A DNA stretch of 64,000 nucleotides, from contig JAPMXV010000045.1 of assembly GCA_026936335.1 (NCBI GenBank), forward strand, positions 434,001 to 498,000. The letters run 5' to 3'. Of this stretch, positions 1 through 9,944 are shown piece after piece. Made by a program: the position numbers and the translations under genes. Below the pieces are notes generated by a model that saw only the letters and a program-made list of their open reading frames with translations, ran no database searches and was not told where the DNA came from. Source of the DNA: Mantamonas sphyraenae (taxonomy: Eukaryota > CRuMs > Mantamonadidae). The first letter of the stretch is position 1. The number at the start of each line of letters is the position of its first letter.

Positions 1-2730
1 CTGTTTGTCAAATCGTCCAGGAGCATTGCGGCGCTTGCGCGGAGATCGCTTTGACGGCGATCCTTTGCCGGGAGAAGAGGCAGCAGAGGATGACGTCGAG
101 GAACTCTTGCTTTCGTCCTCGGTGTCCAGGCCTTCGTTGGAAGGAGATGCGGTTGCGTTTGCGTTTGCGTTTGCAGGGGCGACTCGCTTTCGAGCTCCAT
201 ATCGATTTTGCGTTTTGCATTTGTGTGATCGTTGTTGTTGCTGGTGCTGTTGTTGGTTGTGTCTGTGTTGTCGTTGCTGTGAGGAGATTGAGAGAGTTCT
301 TGCTGCATGCGGATTGCGGACGGGCTGCTGCCCTGTCGCAGCATGTTGTCTGCGTCGAGCTCGAGGGATTGTCGGGAGCGGTCTGTGCGTGACCAACTGT
401 TGAGACTGGACATGCTCTCCATGGGGTCGACGTGGGTCGGCGATTCGCTGCGTAGAGAAGCAAGAACAGCGCTCGCATAGCGTTCACGGGGCGTGGAGGG
501 AGCCTTGGGTTTGCCAAGTTGCTCGAGCTGGATGCGGACGACAGTGGGGCCGGCGGGACTGACGGAAACCATGTTGTCGTCGATGATGGTGGAGGTCTTT
601 TTCGGGTTGACCGAGAACCAGTCGCTCTCGACGGGAGAGGCCGCTCCGCTGCTGTCGTAGCTGCTGTCCCGGGATGCTCGGCGCTTCATATCCTTGCTCC
701 ACTCGAGCAGGTTGGATGCGTGCTGACGCAGGTCCTCCTCTGACTTTGAGGAGGGCACCTCTGTTTTCCTGCGGCGCTTTGTGGCGGGCTCGGAGCCTGC
801 GGCGCGGGGCGGATATTTGCCGCCTGTGAGCATGGCTGACATGCCGGGGGAGGGCGTGTGCCTGCCGTGGGAATGTACGGAGGCAGAGGCGGCAGAGGAG
901 GAGGAGGTGGTGGTGGTGGATGAGAGGGTGTGGGCCGCGAGCGTGGGCGGCGTGGTAGTGTGCAGAGGAGTCGCTTGCGGAGGATGAAGAGGAGCCGGAA
1001 CTGCTTGCTGAGCCGGTGCTTGTGTTGAGGGCCGAGTGGGAGTGCAACCTGGGACCCTTGCCACCGGTGTGGTGGTGATTGTGATGGTGGCTGGAAGTTG
1101 ATGTGGAGTGATGGGATGGATGGTGACCATGGCCGTGGTGGCTGTTGTGTGAACTGTTGGAGCCGATGACAGAGACGGAATGTGTGGGTGTGGTTCGACC
1201 GGAGGAGTGAGAGCCGGTGTAGATGTTGTCGAGGTCGAGGTGTTGCTCCTCAAAGGCTGTGTCGGAATCAATGGAGCGAAGGGAGCGGCGGTAGCGTGCC
1301 ATGGAGCCACCGATGGCGCTGAGATCGAGAGGACCAATGTCTTCCTCGTCGTCGGAAGGTTCGCCGTCGTCCTCGTCGTCGAGGGAGTTGCGGCGGGAGT
1401 TGCCTGGGGTTGAGCGTGGGGTCAAGCTCGGGGTGAAGCTTGGGGTGATGATGCCGCCGACGCCTCCATGATACAATAAGTTGGACTGGGGCATGCCTGC
1501 CTGCGGGTGAGGCTGGTGGAGAGAGGAGGAGTGTGCAGAGGGGTGGTGGGAGGCTGAGTGTGCGGAGCGTGCGTAGTTCTGGCTGGTGGAGGTGTGTGTG
1601 ACCATGTGGCCACTGTGGCCACGGATGGCATCCATTTCGTCGCCTGATCCATCTGCAGGGAGTGGGGACAAGAGGGGTGGAGGTGGAGACGGGACGGGTC
1701 AGCAGGGATGCGCGGACTCTGGGCGAGGGCGAGCCATTTTGCAAAGGCCCACGGGCACGGACAAGGCGTGACAAGGGCAGATGGTACGGGGCTGCGGGCA
1801 AGCGTGCGTGGGACTCACATTGAAAAGAGCTGATTGCGTGAGGGTCAAAGGCAGGGCTGGCCACAAGGCCGCCGAGGGTGCCAGAGGGAATGAGGCCGTC
1901 CGAAAGCGTGCCCGTGTCCGGGCTTGGCGACGCCGAGTTTGCGAGGCGTTGCGTCATTGGTTCAGGTTGCTGTGTGTGCAGGGTTGAGTGATGTGTGGAA
2001 TGGGCCATGGTGTGAGCAGAGCAGGAGGGATGACGCATGCGGGTATGGGACGGGCTGGGATTTTTCTGGGCCAGTTTTTCCACGAGAGACGACGCGGGCG
2101 CGGGGAGCGAAGGGAGGAGGGACGGGAGTTTTTGGAGCAGGATGTGCGTGTGGAGCACTGGATGGACGGCCCATGCTACAGAGGGGCTATGGAAAACACA
2201 GATTGCATGGAGAGGGATGGGTGTGGTTGTGTGCGTGTAAAGGCAGGCGGTGTGGGAGGGCGACTTTGCTTACCTTTCGCTTTCGTTTGTTCTTGGGCGT
2301 TTCGCCCTTGGCGGCGCGCTTGCCCGAGCGCTTGGCACCACTTGCAGCCTTGCCGCTGCTCTTGCCAGACTTGGAGGCAGAAGAGGAGGCATTGCTTTTG
2401 CCGCTGGCCTTCTTCTTGGTGCTGCTCTTGCTCTGTTTGCGGGTGCTCTTGGCTTTCGAGCCGCCGTCCGTCCCGTCACCGTTGCCCTTTTGCTTGAAGG
2501 TCTTTGGGGTCACTCCCTTCTTAAGTGTGTACATGCCGTTGCCCAAGGCCTCAAAGTGGGACTTTTTCGAAGAGATGTCTCGACGGATGGCGCTGAGGAC
2601 GTTGAAGGAGGGCGTGGCGCCGCTGGTCTCCGTCAGAGCCCGTCGCTTGATTTCCTCGTAGATGTCTGTGTAGTGCATGGGTCTGTTCCCATTCTCGCTG
2701 AGCACAATGATGCTAGCTTCTTTGAACTTC
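1..2730 (-). CDS. HARE-HTH domain protein, partial (runs off window start)
   Basis: The N-terminal exon encodes a HARE-HTH fold (HB1/ASXL/restriction-endonuclease helix-turn-helix), with NRPMHYTDIYEEIKRRAL then a second helix block ending GNGMYTLKKG. A Lys/Ser-rich, nuclear-localisation-like tail follows. I model exons 2730-2274, 1969-1819 and 1652-<1, joined by GTAAGC and GTGAGT donors and CACACAG and CCCTGCAG acceptors, with phases that agree. The last exon is low-complexity and rich in Ser, His, Asn and Gln; it ends near the window edge with a basic KRSPRKRRN stretch. It needs two frame corrections, near 940-985 and near 183. No in-frame ATG is visible upstream of 2730, so the first exon is unresolved. 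HARE domains are known in chromatin and transcription proteins such as ASXL; a nuclear role here is inference. The family within HARE proteins is unknown. Confidence 0.6.
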
Positions 2731-2930
2731 CTGTGAGTGCCAGTGGGGGATAAGGTGCAAGGCCACAGTACGCTGGCGTGTCAGACGGGTCCGCGCGAAA
2801 CGTGGAAGCAGCCTAGAAGGGCCGGGCCGTGAACGAGGGATGGCCTTTGATGCGACTGGAGTGGGCAAGATGGCAAAGCGGTTTGTGGCGGGCGTGTCAA
2901 GGGCGGGAATGGGCAGGTATGTGTGTCACG

Positions 2931-3808
2931 TTACATGGCGAGGCGGGGAGGGGGCACTTTTGCTGCCTGCGTAGGCGAATGGTGGGGTGGGGGAACAGGG
3001 TGCATGTGGCAGGGTTTGGGAGAAGCGGAGAGTGGGAAGGTGGGCAACACCAATGGTGAATGAGAGCTGGGTGAAGGAGAAGTGAAGGAGAAGTGGTGAC
3101 CGTTGTTGTTGGAGGCCTCACAGATCGTGGGGCCGCAGTCCAGCACGATCCAGGATCTCCCAAGAGGATCGGAACATCCTTGATGAGCCACTCTGCAAGG
3201 AGATTCTGTTGTTCGGCGTGGGAGAGGTCGCCGTGGGGCGAAGGAGGAGCAAGATGGGTGAGGGAGACGGCCATGGCGACAGAGACGTTGAGAGACTGCA
3301 CAAAGCCACTCATGGGGATGCGCACGTGTGTGCTGTGATCGAGAAGGAGCTTGGAGCATCCACGGGTCTCGTTGCCCATGGCCAGGAGGGTGACGGGCCG
3401 TTCTTTGTTGTTGTCGTCGTTGCGTGTGCTGCTGATTGGGGGAAGGGTCATGAGGTCGAGGGAAGAGTCGGAGAGTGCGGTTGCAAGTAGCCTGGCTTTG
3501 TCCAGGCGCTGTACAAAGTCGAGAAAGTCGCCTGTGGTGCGGTGGAAGCGAACGTCGAACCAGCGAAGTGAGCCCTTGGAGGCAGTGTCGGGCACAGCCT
3601 CGCGCCAGCGATGGATGACGTGGACATTGTGAATGCCAAATGCCTCACAGGTGCGTATGCAGGCAGAGACGTTGTGGATGTCCTGGAGACCCTCCAGGAC
3701 GACAGCCAGTCCTTTGCGGCGGCCTGCACAGACAGCCTGCATGCGCTGGAGGCGTGCAGGGGACACATGTGGTTGGAGAGTGTCGATGATACGTGTGGCT
3801 TGAGACAT
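2931..3808 (-). CDS. TrmH/SpoU-family RNA 2'-O-ribose methyltransferase
   Basis: This SpoU-class (SPOUT, knotted) methyltransferase shows motif 1 as NVSACIRTCEAFG, motif 2 around LAMGNETRGCSK, and motif 3 as IPMSGFVQSLNVSVA. Together these form the SAM-binding trefoil knot. The closest bacterial type is TrmH, which methylates the 2'-OH of G18 in tRNA; the RNA target here is inferred. The start at 3808 sits just before the conserved part and gives 240 residues, close to TrmH length. I model an intron at 3121-2967 (GTGAGG donor, CGCAG acceptor) and a short last exon, 2966-2931, ending in TAA. Without splicing the frame runs on to 2897 through about 75 low-complexity residues, which looks like intron. 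The start codon overlaps, on the other strand, the first ATG of the deubiquitinase gene. Confidence 0.85.
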
Positions 3809-3836
3809 GTGCGCTGGGGCGACCAAAGACAGCGCA

Positions 3837-4723
3837 ATGTCGACGTTGGTTTGCCGGCTGTGCCGCGCGCGCGTAGCATATGTGGAGGTGGAGCAGCACA
3901 TGCGGCAGAGCCACCATGTGGGGCAACGCTGTCCTTACTGCGACCAGCGCATGCGGGATGGGATGGCGACGCATCTGAGTGACGAGTGCGAGCTTGCGCA
4001 ATTTGCTTGCGCGGCGTGTGGCGCGGTGAAGGGACGGCGGCTGCTGAAGCTCCACTGGGAGCACTGCAGCGTCGGAGGCGTTTGTGGACAGTGTGGGGTG
4101 CTGGAGGACTCTGAACAGAGCGACAGTGACAACGGGGGACATGTGTGTGCGGAGGAGCGGACGTGCGGGTTTTGCCGAAAGACGTTTGAAGATGGTATTG
4201 TCGTGAGGGTGGAGAGGGAAGAGGCCATACACACGGATACAGGCTGACACGGCGAACAATGTGCGTATGGTATGCACACGCACGCACACACAAACAGATG
4301 AAGAATGTTTCCTGCACATGCAGCAGTGCGCAGAGATGCTGGTGAAGTGTGTGGGTGTGTGCGGAAAGGCGAGCGCAGCAGGAGACGACCACGCGTGCAG
4401 GTGCAGACATTGTCACGCGACCATGCAGTCGTCACAGCTTATGGAGCATATAGACGAATGCACCAAGCTGCCTGTGGAATGCAGCCAGTGCTCTCTGCGA
4501 TTTGCGCGTGACTTTATGGACGAGCACAAACGAGAACGATGTCGCTCGCGTCGTATCGAGTGTATGCGATGCGGAGAGACCATCACGTACGACCGCATCA
4601 TGCTGCACTCCTGCACGTGTGTGTTTTGTAACCGCAGGGGTGATTACCAGCACACAGTGTGCAGCAAGCGGCCCCCCGGGGAGAGTGCGGCAAACAAGCG
4701 CAACACAGGCGCCGCCCAGCTAG

Positions 4724-4758
<35 letters not shown>

Positions 4759-7608
4759 GGAGGGAATGAAGAGGAAGGAAACGAGGAGACGAGACTGCAG
4801 AGTGGAGCGAGGATCACGTTGGAGGACAGCATCCACTTGTTGGACGAGTACGCAGGCCAACTGTGCGACTACTGCGACGCGACGTTGCCGAAGGACGAGG
4901 GAGGCCTTGCACGTCACTTGAGCATGTGCATGATGTACTGCGACAAGTGCTGCACGTCGTTGGTGGACACGGGTCTGAGCAAAGCAGAGCACCTGGGCAG
5001 CGCGTGCCCTGCCGGAGTTACGGCGTGTTCACAGTGCTTCACGCACATGACGCGTGGCGAGTTGTGGGAGCACAAAGAGGTTTGCCCAAAGCGCAAGTTG
5101 GCGTGTCAATGGTGCCTGGAGGCGGTGGCGGCAGAGAGATTGGCAGAGCACGAAGAGGATTGTCCCAGTCGCTTCGTCTTCTGCTCACTGTGCAAGGAAA
5201 AGGTGAAGAACTTTGCGCTGCGGAATCACATGAGGCTGTACTGCGACATGCGGCCAATGAGTTGCCTGTACTGCGGAGAAAAGGTGCCGTACCATGCGCA
5301 GCTGCGGCACCAGGATGGGTGTACGTCGAATCCGAAGCACCCGTCGCACCTGGTGGAGTGTTCCAAGTGCGGACAGATGGTGGAGATGGGCGCACTGGCG
5401 ACACATCTGAGCGATACATGTGAGAGGCGCATGGTAAGGTGCCGACTGTGTACTCGCAACGTGCTTGTGGCGGACGAGGAGGAACACGTGGCGAACGTGT
5501 GTTTGCAGGCCAAAGTGGAGTGTGGACTGGGATGTGGCGTGCAATTGCCGCGTGGACGTATGTTTTACCACGAAGAGCACCAGTGCATGCACAGAGAGGT
5601 GGCATGCACGTATTGCAAGGAGGTGTTTGTCGCAAAGGAGTTGGACGACCATCTGCTGGGCTGCACACGGAGGGACATGGAGTGCATCCACTGCTATCGC
5701 AACTATCCTCGGGACGAATTGAAAGCGCACACCATGACGTGTGAACGCAGACCTGTGGACTGCCCCAACGAGCAGTGTGTGTATCGTGGCGAGCTGAGAA
5801 TGATGGCCACGCACCAGGAACAATGCCCCATGCGCCTGAAGGAGTGCAGGTACTGCTTCCAAGCAGTGCCTGCGTCGTTGATGCTGGATCACGAAGACAC
5901 AGAGTGTTCTGTGTGTCCGTACTGCAAGATCGAATGTGATCAGGGCTGTGGGGTGTTTGTGCAGCGAGGCAGCATGTCGATGCACAAGGACTTTCGCTGC
6001 CCAAACACACCCATGCGCTGCAGCCAGTGCGGATCGTCTGTGCAGCGGAACGGCATGGCCGCGCACCAGCGCTCGTGTACGGGCAAACCGGTGGAGACAG
6101 AGGCGGAGGAGGTGCAGGGTGAGAAGGCCACCCCGCAGGGCGAGGAAGAGGCAGCAGTTGTGACAGAGACAGACGCAGTGGCATCGAACAGCATTGGTGC
6201 GGACACCAGCAGTAGCAATAGCGTAGAAGTCATCAAATGCGGCGCTTGCCAGTATTTTGATGCAGTCAAGAGGTGCAAAAGTCATGCCATGGCGTTGTGC
6301 GACATGTGTATGGACGACGGAAACTGTGTCGGGCTGGGACATGTGCTGGAAGCCATTGAGGCGCCCAACCAAGGCCTGGAGCACGGTGAAGGAGAGCCAG
6401 CGGAGCAAGGAGGCGAAGGCGACGGCGGACTGGCTCATCGCGACGGATGCAACTTCACCTGTGCAGTGTGCTTCCGTCGTGAAGCGGTGTGCATGTGCAT
6501 GGGTTGCTATGGACGCATGATGTGCAGCGAGTGTGCAGCAAAAGACAAGGCAGGACATGTGCGGGACGCCATCTTTGAAGAGAGGCTGGGTCCGGCGGAC
6601 AAGAAGGGCAGCTACGAAACGGGAGAGCTGCTGTCGGTGCCAAGAACAACCGAACTGCTGGGTATGGAAGGAGTCAGTGTGTTTCAACGCATGCGAGGCA
6701 TTCAGGGGCGAAACAACTCTTGTTTCATGGACGCAACTCTGTTTGGGCTGTTTGCGTTCAACTCGGGGATGGACGATGCTTTCTTTGGCCACCACGCACA
6801 AGGGGAGTGGAACGCCAGGTTCCAGGATGTCTTGCGTACAGCGATTGTGAATCCGCTGCGGGAGCGGCTGTTTGTGTCGCGGGCGGATACGTATCGGTTC
6901 CGGATTGAACTGAATCGTGTCATGCCCGGGAACGATCCGGAAGGCGACTGCGAAGAGCGGGACGTGGATGAATTTCTGAATGTGGTGTTTGACAAGATGC
7001 AGGTGGAGGAGTTTGTGGAGATGTGCAACGAGGAGGGGCAGGGGACGCAAAAGGTGCACATTGTGGCGGTGTTCCTCGGGGAGGAAGATCGTGCGGCAAT
7101 GGCCTACGGGGAGCTACCAACGACGGGAGAGACGCTGGTGCGGCACATGAACGTCAGCGGAATGGTGTTTGCACGTGCGCCACGTGTGTTGATTGTGCAG
7201 ATGCCGCGGTATGGGACGCAGTACAAGACGTTTGATCAAGTCCTGCCGCAGCAACGGTTGGATTTGCACGCGCTGGGTCTTATGTACAGTGGAAGTGGGG
7301 AGAAGGAAGGGGAGGCGCAGTACGAGCTGTCGTGCGCGTTGACAATTGGCACAAGCCATTTTGTGGCGTATGCGGAAACGGAAGGACTGTGGACGTACGC
7401 AGACTCTATGTGTGACATGGAGGACCATCAGTGCATCCCCGAGGTGCAGCGTGTGGACGAGGTGGGTGCGCTGCTGGCGCTGCACGAGGGGGGAGCGGAG
7501 CGAAGCGAGGTGCAACAGTTTCTGGATGGCCAGGCACGGGACTCGCACGCACGAAGGATTTGTAAGGATTTGTTCTATGCTGTGTATGTGCGTGTGACAG
7601 ATGAGTGA
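3837..7608 (+). CDS. TRAF-type zinc-finger array fused to CYLD-like ubiquitin-specific protease
   Basis: Exons are 3837-4194 and 4298-7608 (GTATTG donor, AAACAG acceptor, phase 1), giving 1,222 residues. An alternative ATG at 3807 adds ten. Splicing completes one finger, CGFCRKTFEDDEEC...H...C. About 760 residues form a long series of Cys2-His-Cys TRAF-type fingers. A B-box-like Cys/His segment follows (near 6235-6580). The last 300 residues are a C19 peptidase that most resembles CYLD: Cys box GRNNSCFMDATLFGLFAF near residue 926, then RDVDEFLNVVF, LIVQMPRYGTQYKTFDQVLP, the His box TSHFVAYAE near residue 1139, and YADSM supplying the Asp. All three catalytic positions are present, so an active deubiquitinase is expected. 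CYLD cleaves Met1- and Lys63-linked chains; that specificity here is inference. The CAP-Gly domains of animal CYLD are absent. Confidence 0.85.
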
Positions 7609-7640
7609 CAGATGCGTGAGCGCGTGGGTCGGGACAAGAA

Positions 7641-8876
7641 ATGAAGAAGCGAGTGGCGCCGCAACTGCACAGCGAAGCGGATGTGGAGTTGGCGGATGGA
7701 GAGGGTGAGGGAACGGTGGTGGATACACTGGATGAGCATGATGATGAGGAGACGAAACCTCGCATGTCGCCGTACGGGGCCATGAGCGAGGAGGAGTACG
7801 CACAGCTCCCTTTGGAGTTGCGCGCCATCGATGTGATCATGCGCGCGATGCTTGTGCAGCGAAGGGCTGGCGAAGGATATGCGAGCGCGTATGCGATGGC
7901 ATCAATCTGCGTGGTGACGACGTTTGCAGTGTTTGTCGCGGTGGCGCTGGCTGGATGTTTGCAAGGCGCCCCCTCGCTGGAAACGATGGTGGGCACACTG
8001 GAAGCTGTGGATTATCTTTTTTATGTATGCGTTCATCTGTACATGCTGTCTGTGGAACCCAACTGGCTGCTGCGAATTGTTGCGAAGGGCGAAAAGGTGG
8101 CGCCCGTTCGAAACGAACTTTGGTGGTTGCGCGTGCTGCACGTGGTTGCTGTGGCCATCATCGCGACGTACTGTTCGTTCATTTTTATTGGCATTGGAGC
8201 GTATGCGTCCAATGAACAGGTGCTGAGTCCAGTGCAAGCTCTGAGGGCCCAGGTGTGGATCGCAGCCGGCGTGCCGTGGCTCGGGGCAGTCCCGGAGGTG
8301 CTCCATCTGGGCATGACAATCAGCGCCGTGTACGGCATGTTGGTGGTCTACCTTGTGAGTGTGGTTGCGAAGCGATGCGTGGACGCCTGCATGCAGCAGA
8401 TCGACACGTGGGTGCGTTTGGACGCAGACGATCTGCTCGTGCTGAACGGGGAGCACGTGCGTGCGATGGAGCTGGTGGAGGAATTGAACAGGACCTGCGG
8501 GGTACTCACCGGCCTCCCGCTGTCCATCGCATTGGGCTTCATCGTGGTGGAGCTGATTGCCGTGACGCAATCGGGCCCAACATGGCAGTCTGTCCTCGGT
8601 CTCCTGCGCTTCGCGGCCATCATTCCGCTCCTGGTGCCATTGATGCGGCTGCACACAGCGAACCGCCTCCTGCGCGAAAAGATGGCGAAATGGAGTGGGA
8701 TTCGAGACGGTTGTGCGCAGGACGGCGCGGTGCAGGCCCAAGTGGTGCTGGATGGAATGCGTGGACGTTTGCAAGGGGTACGCTTGGTGGGCGTCACGGT
8801 GACGGCCAAGCTGATGGTGGAGCTGGTGAGCGTGACAGCGACTGCATTTCTGGTCCTCTCTGGTCGTCGCGGGTGA
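7641..8876 (+). CDS. Seven-transmembrane protein, candidate gustatory-receptor-like (GRL)
   Basis: This single-exon gene encodes 411 residues. An acidic, soluble N-terminus of about 85 residues is followed by exactly seven hydrophobic helices, near residues 87-108, 118-137, 163-188, 222-246, 293-313, 323-343 and 388-406. The loop between helices 4 and 5 is long and contains MELVEELNRTCGVLTGLPLS. Helix 7 is preceded by GRLQGVRLVGVTVTAKLM. Insect gustatory receptors and their protist GRL relatives share this layout: no signal peptide, a long loop with a conserved '..L..LN..fG..L' stretch before helix 5, and a short C-terminal tail after helix 7. The seven helices are seen; GRL membership is inference from topology and weak motifs. 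It starts 32 bp after the deubiquitinase stop, on the same strand. Another polytopic family remains possible. Confidence 0.45.
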   Translation: MKKRVAPQLHSEADVELADGEGEGTVVDTLDEHDDEETKPRMSPYGAMSEEEYAQLPLELRAIDVIMRAMLVQRRAGEGYASAYAMASICVVTTFAVFVAVALAGCLQGAPSLETMVGTLEAVDYLFYVCVHLYMLSVEPNWLLRIVAKGEKVAPVRNELWWLRVLHVVAVAIIATYCSFIFIGIGAYASNEQVLSPVQALRAQVWIAAGVPWLGAVPEVLHLGMTISAVYGMLVVYLVSVVAKRCVDACMQQIDTWVRLDADDLLVLNGEHVRAMELVEELNRTCGVLTGLPLSIALGFIVVELIAVTQSGPTWQSVLGLLRFAAIIPLLVPLMRLHTANRLLREKMAKWSGIRDGCAQDGAVQAQVVLDGMRGRLQGVRLVGVTVTAKLMVELVSVTATAFLVLSGRRG

Positions 8877-8943
8877 ATGTCCTGTGTGTGTGTCTGGAGA
8901 GATGGAGGGATAGAGAGATCGAGAGAGACAGACAGAGAGGTGC

Positions 8944-9869
8944 TCAGCATGCGCAGCCGTCGCTGCTGTTGCTGGTGTCGTCGTCCTTGACCCGCGTGAG
9001 ATCGACTTCGCGTGCAGAGAGGTCCTTGACCTTTCCGTTTCCAGCATCGTCGTAGTAGTCCTTGGCGATGCGAGAAAACGCAAGGTCGATGCCGTCGCCG
9101 AGTTTGGCCGAGGTTTGAAAGACACGGCAACCGAGTTCGCGGGAAAGTTTGTCTACGTCGTGGCGTGGCACCACACGGTGCTCCTCCAGGTCACACTTGC
9201 ATTCGGCCAAATAGATTTTACAGTCGGGTTCCTCTGCCTTGACCTCGTCGATCCAAGTCTGTGCGTCGGCAAAGGAAGAGGCGCTGGTGATGTCGAAGCA
9301 CACCAGGGCGGCACCAGCAGAGCGGAAGTAGATGCGACTCATGGCTTTGTAGCGTTCGGATCCGGCCGTGTCCTGCAGGTGGGAGGAGAATGAGAACGTG
9401 ATCGGAGCACGGAGGGCGTCAACAAAGGGCGGAGAGCGGATAGAGTGGGGAGCACGGTTTTGTCGGGCGGGAAATCGACGTACCCAAACGCCCAGGGTGA
9501 CTGACGAGCCGGATGTGCGGACTTTCTTTGCACTGCGTGTGTGCGTGTGTGTGTGCAAGAGGTGGGAGGTGGGAGCGAGGGTGTATGAGGCGTAATTACG
9601 CGGTAATTGAGCGCGTGGTGTAAGAGTTTGTGCAGGACGGAATGGCGGCGAGTTGTGGCTGGAACAGAAGAAAGAGCGACGGGGGAGAACACAGGACAAC
9701 GGTAATAGTGATTTGGGGCACACAATACGACGACGTACCCAAAGGCGGCGCCGACGGTGGGGTTGTTGCTCTCGTCGTAGCGTCCGTGCAAAAAGCGTTC
9801 ACAAAGGCAAGTTTTGCCAGAGTTGGCAGCACCCAGCATGACGACCTTGACGTCCACCTGACTGGACAT
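8944..9869 (-). CDS. RAB24: Rab24-like small GTPase
   Basis: Three exons (9869-9739, 9532-9484, 9372-8944) with GTACGT donors and CAG acceptors encode 202 residues; human Rab24 has 203. The N-terminus VDVKVVMLG, the P-loop GAANSGKT and the switch-II sequence DTAGSERYKAMSRIYFRSAG match Rab24. This includes Ser where most Rabs have the catalytic Gln, a Rab24 hallmark linked to very low GTPase activity. The guanine-specificity motif is CKCD instead of NKxD, and the SAK motif is intact (TSAK). The C-terminus GCAC offers cysteines for prenylation, so membrane anchoring is expected. Rab24 is known from late autophagy and endosomal degradation. The gene starts 75 bp from the divergent propeller-like gene and its stop lies 67 bp from the 7TM gene. 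Confidence 0.9.
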
Positions 9870-9944
9870 GAGATCTCTGTACAACGGGGTGTGCGAGGTG
9901 TGGGCTGGTGTGGTTTGTGCTGGGCGCGGCGGAGCAGGCAAAAG
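9870..9944. promoter_or_regulatory. Divergent promoter region, Rab24 / propeller-like gene
   Basis: There are 75 bp between the two start codons. It is G/T-rich on the plus strand, with no recognisable element. Confidence 0.35.

Noticed and set aside
2897-2930. Longer TrmH ending at 2897
   Set aside because: The extra tail is low-complexity and begins at a GTGAGG donor; splicing to 2966 gives a compact, family-length protein.
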